Source: DATLFA01 sp035525225 (GTDB lineage Bacteria; Actinomycetota; Acidimicrobiia; Acidimicrobiales; WLNW01). From it: a stretch of DNA of 64,000 nucleotides. The notes under the pieces are model-generated. The model saw only the letters and a program-made list of their open reading frames with translations. It had not been told where the DNA came from and did not search any database. Below are positions 1 to 7,148 of this stretch, one piece after another (within the stretch, counting starts at the first letter, position 1; each line of letters begins with the position of its first letter). The stretch is taken from assembly GCA_035525225.1 (NCBI GenBank), contig DATLFA010000094.1:1-64000 (forward strand), read 5' to 3'. A program made the position numbers and the translations under genes.

Positions 1-44
1 TCGAAGCTATGGGCAACAAAGTCACACTCGAACCTGCCGCCTGA
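1..44 (+). CDS. C-terminal fragment of an unidentified gene
   Basis: One frame is open from the window edge to a TGA at 42-44, ending in the residues NKVTLEPAA. Only about 13 residues are visible, so neither family nor function can be given. A GC-rich hairpin follows some 30 bases later, which fits a gene end. The other two forward frames read past this point, so the assignment rests on the stop and the hairpin only. Confidence 0.3.
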   Translation, partial: EAMGNKVTLEPAA

Positions 45-73
45 CACCGACCCAACTCGGGCTTCCGCCCGAA

Positions 74-90
74 CGGGGGCTCCGCCCCCG
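74..90. terminator. GC-rich hairpin, possible terminator
   Basis: A perfect 7-bp stem (cgggggc / gcccccg) closes a 3-base loop, preceded at 59-70 by a second small stem (ggg...ccc). There is no T-run, so it is at best an actinobacterial-type terminator for the gene ending at 44. It could equally be a simple GC-rich repeat. Confidence 0.35.
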
Positions 91-157
91 AACCCAGCGC
101 GACTACCAACCCGACACCACAAGGTGATTCACACCTCAGACGGGGAAACATGCAGCG

Positions 158-262
158 GTGTTCCTGTTCTTCTCCAACCGTCTGGGCTGCCTCGGCTCGC
201 TACTTGCGTCTGCGGTGCTCACGATCGTTCTGCTGTTGGTGATCCGGCTAGCCGTCGGGTAA
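158..262 (+). CDS. small single-span membrane protein (34 aa)
   Basis: A GTG-initiated frame encodes 34 residues starting MFLFFSNRLGCLGS and continuing into a strongly hydrophobic stretch (LLASAVLTIVLLLVIRLAV) that would form one transmembrane helix. A GGGGAAA stretch lies about 10 bases upstream of the GTG. The FFSNRLGCLGS start followed by a single helix resembles tiny conserved membrane proteins of actinobacteria, from memory only. It has no enzymatic motif and its function is unknown. It stands alone between a hairpin and the convergent DUF151 gene. Confidence 0.55.
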   Translation: MFLFFSNRLGCLGSLLASAVLTIVLLLVIRLAVG

Positions 263-349
263 TCGTGCTTGTCGTACGAAGACGAACGCGGAGATCGAGC
301 CGAATCCCCCAGGGCACCGCGCGCCGAGGCGGGAGGGCAATTCCTCGCG

Positions 350-868
350 CTAAGGCAGGGTGAAATCGTCGGGATCGACGGCATCGAGGAACGAACGGAA
401 TTCGGCCACCGACTCGTCGATCGAAAGCTTGTCGCCGATGACGCCCTCGTCTTCGGACTCCTCGATGATCGCACCCGCTTCGTCGAGCACGGTATCGCGC
501 ACGAAGAGAGGCGCGCCGACGCGCACGGCCAGAGCGATCGCGTCGGACGGTCGCGTATCCAAATGGTGCCCACCCGTCGGACCGCTCAGATTGAGCGTCG
601 CAATGAATGCGCCATCGACCATGTCAGTGACTTCGACTGAGTCGACATGCACGTCCAAGCGGTTGACGAGAGTGGCCATAAGATCGTGCGCGAGCGGCCG
701 GGGTGGCGTTTGTCCGCTCAATGCGATCGCAATCGACGCTGCCTCGAGTTCGCCGATGAAGATCGGTACGACACGGAAAGGTGACTCCCGCTCGCGTAGC
801 AATAGGAGGGGCGTACCACTTGTCGCTTCAACGTGAAGTCCCACGAGTTCAACGGAAATCGCTCTCAT
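350..868 (-). CDS. DUF151 bifunctional nuclease family protein
   Basis: The 172-residue product has the features of the DUF151 / bifunctional nuclease (BFN) domain: the stretch around residues 25-40 (SPFRVVPIFIGELEA), the HDL segment near residue 60, and the RPSDAIALAVRVGAPLF motif near 105-120. The C-terminal third is acidic, as in actinobacterial members, and the length fits the family. Related proteins are reported to act on DNA and RNA, and structures show a wedge-shaped trimer. The actual substrate here is unknown. It lies downstream of and on the same strand as the DUF1269-like and cupin genes (gaps of about 100 and 20 bases), so they may be co-transcribed. Confidence 0.85.
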   Translation of the reverse strand: MRAISVELVGLHVEATSGTPLLLLRERESPFRVVPIFIGELEAASIAIALSGQTPPRPLAHDLMATLVNRLDVHVDSVEVTDMVDGAFIATLNLSGPTGGHHLDTRPSDAIALAVRVGAPLFVRDTVLDEAGAIIEESEDEGVIGDKLSIDESVAEFRSFLDAVDPDDFTLP

Positions 869-972
869 GTCGGTGAAAACAATGATTCAGGCAGCCACAT
901 TCCCGTTGCGGGGATCGCGGGCCGAACGAAGGAGATCATGTCCGTTCACAACTACTTCTTCCGCCTGTGCGA

Positions 973-1641
973 TCAGCCTTCCTCGTGGGCGATGAGATTC
1001 CCCTCGCGGTCGAACATTCGCTGGCGGAAATTCGGGAGCACGTTCAAAGCGCGACGAATCTCCTCTGGGTCGTCGGTGTGGACACCGACGAGCACCAGGC
1101 CCTCTTCGATGTCGTGGAAGACTTCGTTCCACGCTTGTCACGCGCCCATCCTGTTGAAGCCGCCCCAAATACCGCCGAGGACACCACCGAAGAATCCACC
1201 GCCCAGTGCCGCGCCGAGCACCCCTGCGCCCACCACTGTGCCGATACCAGGAATCAGCATCAGCGCGCCTCCAATCGCAGCTCCGCCGACGGTGCCTATC
1301 GAACCCCCTTTGGCCGTGCCTCGGCCGACGAACGACAGTTTCGCGCTGTCGAGTTCGGCCGTTCGCTCGTCGGTTGTCTGGTCAGCCGACGGCTCGATGC
1401 CAAGGTACGACAACTTCGAGCCATCGATATTGGCCCGTTCTAGCGCAAGCAACGCTTCTCGAGCGTCCTTCGAATCGTCAAAGGCAATCACGACGTTGTG
1501 CGCAGCAAAGGGTGGCAACGTGGCAGCGGTGACGTCCGCGTCGGTGTCGACCCGTGTATCGACCAACGTCGCCATTTGTTCGGCGACATCAGGCAGAGTA
1601 ACGGCGTTCGAGGCCGGGTCGAGAGGCTCTTGGTTCGGCAT
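973..1641 (-). CDS. DUF1269-like glycine-zipper protein, interrupted by an in-frame TGA
   Basis: The N-terminal reading frame (1138-1641, 167 residues) holds a ferredoxin-like half (NVVIAFDDSKDAREALLALE, residues about 48-67) and a glycine-zipper segment (residues about 120-160) of the type found in DUF1269 / general-stress-17M-like proteins. It ends at a TGA at 1138-1140. The same frame then continues for 54 codons with convincing protein sequence (EEGLVLVGVHTDDPEEIRRA) to a stop at 973-975, as expected for the second half of the domain. The full product would be 222 residues with the TGA as codon 168. A 7-bp hairpin starts 4 bases after the TGA. Explanations are a nonsense mutation, a base error, or recoding. 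Start chosen at ATG 1641; the cupin gene lies just upstream. Confidence 0.6.
1113..1133 (-). other. hairpin immediately after the in-frame TGA
   Basis: On the minus strand a perfect 7-bp stem (CGTGGAA / TTCCACG) closes a 7-base loop CGAAGTC, 4 bases after the TGA. The loop has G in its second position, as in bacterial SECIS hairpins. However, the loop begins only 11 bases after the TGA, closer than the roughly 16-37 bases usually accepted. It may be coincidence in a GC-rich coding region. Confidence 0.3.
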
Positions 1642-1662
1642 GGCGGCCCTCGAATCGGGGCC

Positions 1663-2106
1663 TCAGTGGTCCTCGTCCTCGTCCGCCTCGGCTTTCGTGC
1701 GATGGATTGTGCCAGCGGGATGCTCGGGTGGCGAATAGAGCGAGTAGAGCTTGACGTCGGTCGATCCTGTGCTGATGACGTTGTGCCACACCCCGGCAGG
1801 AACGATGATCGCCCAATCATCGGACAGTTCGTGCTGCTCATCGACCTCTGCCTCGTCACGGCCGAGATCGAGCCGCGCGTCACCTTGCTCGATTCGCAGG
1901 AACTGATCGAGATGGGGATGAACCTCCCATCCGATCTCCTCACCGGGGCCGAGCCGCATCACTGTCAATTGCGTGTGCTCGCCGGTGTAGATGACCGCGC
2001 GGAAGTTCCCGTTGTCGAGGGTGACACGTTCGATGTCGTCGACCCAGGCAAGCGCGGCGACCCCACTCTCCGGTCGGTCCGCCGTAGGGGCCTTGCGGTC
2101 AGCCAT
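1663..2106 (-). CDS. cupin domain protein
   Basis: The 147-residue protein is a single small beta-barrel cupin. Motif 1 is visible around residues 58-76 (EIGWEVHPHLDQFLRIEQG, giving H63, H65 and an E in place of the usual arrangement), and motif 2 around 94-110 (WAIIVPAGVWHNV, with the conserved PAGxxH). Such proteins usually bind a divalent metal and are sugar isomerase-like, dioxygenase-like or sensory; no specific substrate can be read here. The C-terminus is acidic. The ATG follows a GGAGGAAC ribosome-binding site. It sits upstream of the DUF1269-like and DUF151 genes on the same strand and is preceded by a decayed cinA fragment. Confidence 0.85.
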   Translation of the reverse strand: MADRKAPTADRPESGVAALAWVDDIERVTLDNGNFRAVIYTGEHTQLTVMRLGPGEEIGWEVHPHLDQFLRIEQGDARLDLGRDEAEVDEQHELSDDWAIIVPAGVWHNVISTGSTDVKLYSLYSPPEHPAGTIHRTKAEADEDEDH

Positions 2107-2231
2107 TGTTCCTCCTCGAGTTCAGGATGATCAGAGTCGCACGATGCCGCAACCTTGGCCTGGCCGCAGCCGGGACGCGTGTGCTCTACCCAGCCCGACC
2201 ATTCGACGAAACCTCTTAGAGGCAAGCTGGC

Positions 2232-2492
2232 GGCGCCCAGCTCCGCGACATGGCGTCGTGTTGTCACGACGTCACCGTCGACGAAAGTCCCGATGAAGAT
2301 CGTGCCCGGCGCGACACCGTCCTCGGGCTGGTCCCCGACGACACCGGTGGTCGACACCGCGACGTCGGCGTCGAAGAACTTGGCTACGGCGTCTGCTTTG
2401 TCCCGTTCCTGCGACACGATCGATCTCTACCCGTCGAGGCCCGAATCAAATGGTCATCGCCTGGCGGACGCGGCCTCGAGTTCAGTCGTCAC
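2232..2492 (-). pseudogene. remnant of a CinA C-terminal / PncC amidohydrolase gene
   Basis: From about 2417 down to 2238 the minus strand encodes a recognisable piece of the CinA C-terminal domain (FDADVAVSTTGVVGD, then GTIFIGTFVDGDVV and RRHV). Upstream, a GTG at 2492 opens VTTELEAASARR, which looks like the normal start of such a gene, but stops and frame changes follow. The central part with the AESCTGG motif is missing. Beyond RRHV the frame runs on into nonsense that overlaps the cupin start. CinA C-domains hydrolyse nicotinamide mononucleotide in pyridine-nucleotide salvage. This copy cannot make that enzyme. Confidence 0.5.
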
Positions 2493-2617
2493 CGGCGACG
2501 TACTCCACCGTCACGGGACACGGCCGCGCGAGTCGATCCCACCGCTCGATCGGGGATGCCCTATCGGCCAAGCGCGCCCCTGACGTTTGTCCACCGATTC
2601 GATGGGTATCGTACGTC

Positions 2618-4102
2618 GTGGCCTCGCCGATAGCTTCCCGCGTCGAAGGCCCGTCTCGACTTCCGCGGTTGCATCGCGCAGATCTTGCGCTGTATCGCCG
2701 CGCGACCGAGAAGCCCGCTCCCCACATCGATCGGGTGCTGTATCCACTCAGCCGAGCGGCCAACCACTCGAAGCTGTGGATCGGCGTGGCCGCACTTCTG
2801 GCCGCGCGCGGCGGTAGGGCGAATCGGCGCGCGGCGATACGCGGCATGTTGTCAGTGGGCGCGACGTCGGCGCTCACGAACGCGTTGATCAAGCCGGTGG
2901 CTGCGCGAAGACGACCAGCGCCATTCCATTCGGCGTGGCTATCGCGAGTCGCGCGAGTACCGGCTTCGGCTTCGTTTCCTTCGGGCCATGCGGCATCGGC
3001 GGCGGCGTTCGCCGTCGGCGTGAGCATGGAGGCGCCACACTTGGCGGCGCCGCTCGGGCTTGCAGCCACTGCGGTGGGCTGGTCGCGTGTACGGACGCGG
3101 GTGCACTACCCCGGCGATGTCCTCGCGGGCTTTGCGATCGGCACCGCGGTCGCATACGCGACGCGTCGCATCTGGCCGCTGCGTCCGGGTGAACCGGCGG
3201 CAGTGCGGCCGACGCCTAAGCGCATCGCACGCGCCGAAACCGATGGCGCGGGGCTCACCGTGGTATTCAACCCCGCTGCGGGGTCAGCGAGAAACGGTCA
3301 TTCCGTCGAATCCCTCCGCGAGGAACTGCCGCATGGTTCGTTCATTGTTCTCGACGAGGGCGGCGATCTTCTCGAGGCACTCGAGACCGCATCGAAGGGC
3401 GACGTCATCGGCATCGTCGGTGGTGACGGGTCGGTCAACGCTGCCGCGTCGGTGGCGCTGCGTACCCGCAAAACGCTCGCGGTGTTTCCCGGGGGAACAC
3501 TCAACCACTTCGCGCGTGACCTTCGTCTGGAAAGCTTCGATGACACGATCGAAGCCATCAGATCGAAATCACTCGGTTCGGTTGACGTGGGGCTCATCGA
3601 CGGCAAGCCATTCCTCAACACCGCCAGCTTCGGCGCGTACGCCGCGCTCGTCGACATGCGCGAGAGCCACGAGGAGCGTCTCGGCAAATGGTTGGCGATG
3701 GCAGTCGCGTTGATCAACATTTTGCGAAAGGCGACACCAGTCGACGTCACCCTCGACGGCACGCGCCGATCGATCTGGCTGATCTTCATCGGCAACAGCG
3801 AGTATGGCCCCGCGGGGCTCGCGCCGAGTTGGCGCGAGCGCCTCGACGACGGGTTGTTCGATGTGCGCTATGTGGAGGACACCGGCCCCTACAGCCGGCT
3901 GCGACTCATCGCCGCGGTGCTGACCGGTCAGCTCACTCGAACCAACACCTACACCCGCGAGTTGTTGCGATCGATCGCGATCGAATCGCACGACGGCCCG
4001 TTGCGCCTGGCTCGCGACGGCGAGACCTTCGACGGCCCTTCGGTGTTCACGATCGAAAAGAGCAGCATCCCACTTTCCACCTATGTCCTGCCGAAGAACT
4101 GA
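2618..4102 (+). CDS. PAP2 phosphatase - diacylglycerol kinase fusion protein
   Basis: The product (about 494 residues from GTG 2618) has two domains. The N-terminal half is a PAP2-type phosphatase with the three signature motifs: KPVAARRRP, PSGHAASAAA and SRVRTRVHYPGDVLAG. The C-terminal half is a DAGK/LCB5-type lipid kinase with NPAAGSAR, GGDGSVNAAA and FPGGTLNHFARDL. Such fusions act on membrane lipids, probably dephosphorylating and phosphorylating diacylglycerol- or prenol-type substrates; the exact lipid is not known. The frame stays open upstream to an ATG at 2450, but that stretch lies over the cinA remnant and is poor in protein character, so GTG 2618 is preferred; a later start is also possible. 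The gene ends 48 bases before the peroxiredoxin. Confidence 0.85.
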   Translation: MASPIASRVEGPSRLPRLHRADLALYRRATEKPAPHIDRVLYPLSRAANHSKLWIGVAALLAARGGRANRRAAIRGMLSVGATSALTNALIKPVAARRRPAPFHSAWLSRVARVPASASFPSGHAASAAAFAVGVSMEAPHLAAPLGLAATAVGWSRVRTRVHYPGDVLAGFAIGTAVAYATRRIWPLRPGEPAAVRPTPKRIARAETDGAGLTVVFNPAAGSARNGHSVESLREELPHGSFIVLDEGGDLLEALETASKGDVIGIVGGDGSVNAAASVALRTRKTLAVFPGGTLNHFARDLRLESFDDTIEAIRSKSLGSVDVGLIDGKPFLNTASFGAYAALVDMRESHEERLGKWLAMAVALINILRKATPVDVTLDGTRRSIWLIFIGNSEYGPAGLAPSWRERLDDGLFDVRYVEDTGPYSRLRLIAAVLTGQLTRTNTYTRELLRSIAIESHDGPLRLARDGETFDGPSVFTIEKSSIPLSTYVLPKN

Positions 4103-4115
4103 CAACAGTCGGACA

Positions 4116-4144
4116 TTGAAGCACTCGCTGCTACCCGATAGTCT
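4116..4144 (+). promoter_or_regulatory. sigma-70-type promoter, apparently for a leaderless mRNA
   Basis: TTGAAG at 4116-4121 is followed after exactly 17 bases by TAGTCT at 4139-4144. The GTG start of the peroxiredoxin lies 6 bases beyond the -10 box, so the transcript would begin at or next to the start codon. Leaderless mRNAs are common in actinobacteria. No ribosome-binding site precedes the GTG, which agrees with this reading. Confidence 0.45.
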
Positions 4145-4150
4145 CGCACT

Positions 4151-4618
4151 GTGCTCGTACCCGGTGACCTCGCCCCCAACTTCGCGTTGCCCGATCAAGA
4201 CGACAACGTCGTGCGCCTCGATGACCTACGTGGCTCGTGGGTCGTGCTCTGGTGGTACCCCAAAGCCTCTACCGCCGGTTGAACTCGCGAGGGCCAGGGC
4301 TTCCGTGATCGAAGCCCACAATTCGCCGAACTCGGCGCCACGATCATCGGAGCGTCGTTCGATACACCGGCCGACAACAAGACGTTCGCGACAAATGAGC
4401 AGTTCGGTTTTCGGCTCTTGTCCGACGTCGATCGCCGGGTCGGGCGCGAATATGGTGTCGAGCGGGGCCCCGACGAAGCAAATCCGCTCTATCCGAAACG
4501 CGTCACGTTCTTGATCGATCCCGACGGCGTCATCGCCCGCATCTATGAAGTCACCGACGCCGGAGCGCATCCAGAAGCGCTACTCGAGGATCTACGTCCG
4601 CTCGCGTCGTCCGCCTGA
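4151..4618 (+). CDS. selenocysteine-containing BCP/PrxQ-type peroxiredoxin (TGA at 4280-4282 read as Sec)
   Basis: Read from GTG 4151 through one in-frame TGA, the frame encodes 155 residues typical of AhpC/TSA peroxiredoxins of the BCP/PrxQ group: PGDLAPNFALPDQD, then VVLWWYPKASTAG-U-TREGQGFRD, then LLSD and VTFLIDPDGVIARIY. In homologues the residue between YPK..TPG and T.E is the peroxidatic cysteine; here it is codon 44, TGA. No cysteine occurs anywhere else in the protein, so Sec would be the only peroxidatic residue and no resolving Cys is present. A bacterial-SECIS-like hairpin follows at 4297-4317. The enzyme would reduce hydroperoxides in the cytosol with help from an external thiol. 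An automatic caller would split the gene and annotate only the part after the TGA. A C-to-A change (TGC to TGA) by mutation or error is the main alternative. Confidence 0.8.
4297..4317 (+). promoter_or_regulatory. SECIS-like stem-loop after the TGA codon
   Basis: A perfect 7-bp stem (GGGCTTC / GAAGCCC) closes the 7-base loop CGTGATC. The loop starts 21 bases after the TGA, within the usual 16-37 base window for bacterial SECIS elements, and carries G at its second position as that model requires. It lies inside the coding frame, as bacterial SECIS elements do. Confidence 0.65.
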
Positions 4619-4632
4619 CCTTTCGGACGCGC

Positions 4633-4881
4633 CTACACGGGGTCGTTGAGCCGTTCGTCTGAGTTCGTCGCGGACTGGCGACGTTTCGCGAGAAATCGCG
4701 CTTGGGCTGCTCTCGTTGCCCAAACCTCGGTCACCACAGACCCGGAAGCCGTCTTTGCGCCGGTGTAGCTGACGAACCCGGCGGACCCTCGGCCGCGTTT
4801 GTCGTCCTCGAGGAGTTCGGTCGCTGCGTGAGACTCCTGGGCAGTCACAACCTTGCACACCCGCACCAAGCCGAATGACAT
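4633..4881 (-). CDS. small hypothetical protein (82 aa)
   Basis: The frame beginning MSFGLVRVCKVVTAQ is preceded by a strong GGAAGGGGAG ribosome-binding site about 5 bases before the ATG, which decides the start over longer upstream options. The product is 82 residues, soluble, basic at the C-terminus, with a central GFVSYTGAKTASGSVVTEVWAT stretch that loosely resembles a short ferredoxin-like (ABM-type) fold. I do not recognise the family. It converges with the peroxiredoxin gene, 14 bases apart. Confidence 0.5.
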   Translation of the reverse strand: MSFGLVRVCKVVTAQESHAATELLEDDKRGRGSAGFVSYTGAKTASGSVVTEVWATRAAQARFLAKRRQSATNSDERLNDPV

Positions 4882-5326
4882 CGCGCTCCCCTTCCACGAT
4901 CGAGATCGCGGATCCGCGTCCGATCGTTGCCTATGTCCTTGCCTTCCGGCGCAGAAGCTGACTCTACTCTTACGCGAAGTACGGTCCAATTGCCGCCGTA
5001 CCGCTATCGACGAGAGGGGAAGCTTTCATGCATCCGGCGCCGCCCTGGCCCGCGCCGGACGACTTGCCGCCGGTGGTCACCCCCGAGCCGCACATCGCCG
5101 AGTCGGCGTAATCCCGCTCCCGGACCTCAAGTCGAGGCACCGATCGGTCGATAAGACACCAACGGGTGCCGACATCGCACCCTATTGCCGGGTCTGCCGG
5201 ATGTGACCTGACAACGAGATCAGGCCCTCCCTCACAGTCCGTTCAGAAGATCGTCTCGTACCGGGGAGCACCCTCTACGGCGGCGGTGCTGCTGGTGGCG
5301 ATGCCCTGCACGAATCGAGATTCCTT
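4882..5326. other. intergenic stretch with one possible small ORF
   Basis: About 445 bases separate the small hypothetical gene from the ice-binding-like gene. Apart from the 27-codon frame at 5028-5111, I see no convincing coding sequence, RNA gene or repeat here. Confidence 0.5.
5028..5111 (+). CDS. possible 27-residue proline-rich peptide
   Basis: An ATG preceded by GAGGGGAAGC opens a 27-codon frame ending in TAA. Its codons are almost all GC-ending, and the product is rich in proline and acidic residues (MHPAPPWPAPDDLPPVV). It could be a real small protein or the truncated start of a lost gene. No family is recognised. Confidence 0.3.
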   Translation: MHPAPPWPAPDDLPPVVTPEPHIAESA

Positions 5327-6295
5327 ATGAATACCTCCGTTGCGCTGGCGCGCCGGTTGGTCGCGGCCTTGCTCGCCGTCACCATGACAGGGGCGGTGCT
5401 CACGATCGGAGGCAGCGCGTACGCCGCCGATGTGGCGACCGTGCCGTTGGGAACTTCGGCCGACTATTCGGTGCTCGGTGGATCGACCGTCACCAACACA
5501 GGCGGCACTGTGCTCCCCGCGAGCCTCGGGCTCTCGCCGGGCACGTCGATCACCGGATTTCCACCGGGGCAGGTCATCGCTCCCGGTACGACGCAAGCGA
5601 CCACGCCGGCAGCGGCGCAGGCGCAAATCGACCTCACGGCCGCGTATGTCGACGCCGCCGGCCGATCGGTCGATGGAACCACGACCGCCAACCTCGGCAA
5701 CCTCGTGCTCATCGGCGGCGTCTACGCCGGCCCGGGCAAGTCAGCGTTGAGCCTGACGGGACCCCTCATTCTCGACGGTGCCGGCAACGCAGATTCGGTC
5801 TTCATCTTCCAGACGAACTCAACGCTGACCACCGCGTCGAACAGCACCATCACGCTGATCAACGGTGCCCAAGAGTGCAACGTCTTCTGGCAGGTCGGCA
5901 GCTCGGCCACACTGGGAACATCCTCGGTGTTCGCCGGCAGCATCTTGGCCTTTTCGTCGATCACCGTCACCAGCGGCGTCACCGTCCGCGGGCGTGCGCT
6001 CGCCCGCAATGCCGCGGTCACGCTCGACAACGACACCTTCACCACGCCGACCTGCGCGCTACCGATCAGCGGCGGGCGCCAGGATCCACCCACAACGACA
6101 TTGGTGACACCGACGACACCAGGTGCTCCCACCGCGCAACCGTCCGGCACTCCCGGACAAGTTGGTGGGCCACCGAACAGCCTCGCGTTCACCGGCCCCC
6201 GGGTCGTGCTGCCGCTCGTTCTCGCCACGCTGAGCCTCGCACTCGGCGCCGTGACCATGGGCATCGACCGCAGGCGCAAGGTGGCGAAGGTCTGA
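5327..6295 (+). CDS. DUF3494 ice-binding-like surface protein with C-terminal LAFTG sorting signal
   Basis: The 322-residue protein starts with a signal peptide (hydrophobic stretch about residues 10-33, cleavage probably after AYA). Residues about 40-245 match the DUF3494 / ice-binding beta-solenoid: LGTSADYSVLGGSTVTNTG near the start, LVLIGGVYAGPGKSAL, and near its end NVFWQVGSSATLGTSSVFAG and the ITVTSGVTVRGRALARNAAV repeat-like strand. A Pro/Thr/Gly-rich linker leads to LAFTG, a hydrophobic helix and a basic tail (DRRRKVAKV), the layout of a sortase substrate; LAxTG is the class E sortase motif. It is therefore predicted to be anchored to the cell wall. DUF3494 proteins bind ice or act as surface adhesins. 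No ribosome-binding site is obvious before the ATG. Confidence 0.85.
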   Translation: MNTSVALARRLVAALLAVTMTGAVLTIGGSAYAADVATVPLGTSADYSVLGGSTVTNTGGTVLPASLGLSPGTSITGFPPGQVIAPGTTQATTPAAAQAQIDLTAAYVDAAGRSVDGTTTANLGNLVLIGGVYAGPGKSALSLTGPLILDGAGNADSVFIFQTNSTLTTASNSTITLINGAQECNVFWQVGSSATLGTSSVFAGSILAFSSITVTSGVTVRGRALARNAAVTLDNDTFTTPTCALPISGGRQDPPTTTLVTPTTPGAPTAQPSGTPGQVGGPPNSLAFTGPRVVLPLVLATLSLALGAVTMGIDRRRKVAKV

Positions 6296-6389
6296 GCGGC
6301 GAGCGACTCGACGGCCGGCACAAATACACGTGCCGGCTCGCTCGAGTTGCGTCACGATGTTCTCCGGTTGCTGATTCCGGAGGACGACG

Positions 6390-7028
6390 TTGGCTGATCT
6401 CGAGACATTCATCGCGGTCACCACCGAGGCCGAGTTACGCGAACTCGTGGGCCATCCGTCGCCGGGCGTCGCCGCCAAGGATCGACTCTCACTCGATGAC
6501 TACGACCGGCAGTGGCTCGCTCCTTCGCCGTTCTGTCTGGTCGCGACGTCGCGAGCCGACGGAACGTGCGACGTATCACCCAAGGGAGACCCTCCCGTCT
6601 TCACGCTCGTGCTCGACGACACCACCATCGCGATCCCCGAGCGCCCCGGCAATCGGCGCGCCGACGGGTTCCTCAACATCTTGTCCAATCCTCACATCGG
6701 CCTGATCTACCTCGTGCCCGGCCGCGCCGACACGCTGCGCGTCAACGGCGAGGCCACGCTCGCACGTGACGCGCCTTTCTTCGACCGCATGACCGTGAAA
6801 GGCCACCGTCCTGTGCTCGCAATCATCGTCCAGATCGAGCAGATCTTCTATCACTGCTCGAAGGCGTTTCTCCGCTCCGACTTGTGGCAACCGTCGTCGT
6901 GGATTCCATCGGCGCTGCCTTCGCGCGCCCAGATCTCGCACCGTCTCGAACGGCCCGACGAAACTCTGGACGCGCTTGAGCAGTACTACGGCCCGCTCTA
7001 CGCGGAGGGCCTGTACAAGAACGCTTGA
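6390..7028 (+). CDS. PPOX-class FMN-dependent flavoprotein (MSMEG_1061-like)
   Basis: The 212-residue protein resembles pyridoxamine-phosphate-oxidase-like split-barrel flavoproteins of the MSMEG_1061 type: SPFCLVATSRADGTCDVSPKGDPP (residues about 46-70), then IAIPERPGNRRADGFLNIL and HIGLIYLVPGRADTLRVNG. These bind FMN or F420 and usually reduce or oxidise small molecules; the substrate here is not known. The start is a TTG with a strong GGAGG seven bases upstream. It stands on the same strand as the P450 operon, 120 bases upstream of it, and could be part of the same unit. Confidence 0.8.
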   Translation: MADLETFIAVTTEAELRELVGHPSPGVAAKDRLSLDDYDRQWLAPSPFCLVATSRADGTCDVSPKGDPPVFTLVLDDTTIAIPERPGNRRADGFLNILSNPHIGLIYLVPGRADTLRVNGEATLARDAPFFDRMTVKGHRPVLAIIVQIEQIFYHCSKAFLRSDLWQPSSWIPSALPSRAQISHRLERPDETLDALEQYYGPLYAEGLYKNA

Positions 7029-7148
7029 TGCGGCTCGCTACCTCGCCACGCGCACGCGGAGGGCCGCGGGTGGTGAGAGGATCGGCTCGCGATGTGTGAA
7101 CTATGCTCACCCCGCTCGGTGTAGTCGGGCAGGTTTGGGGGCACGATC

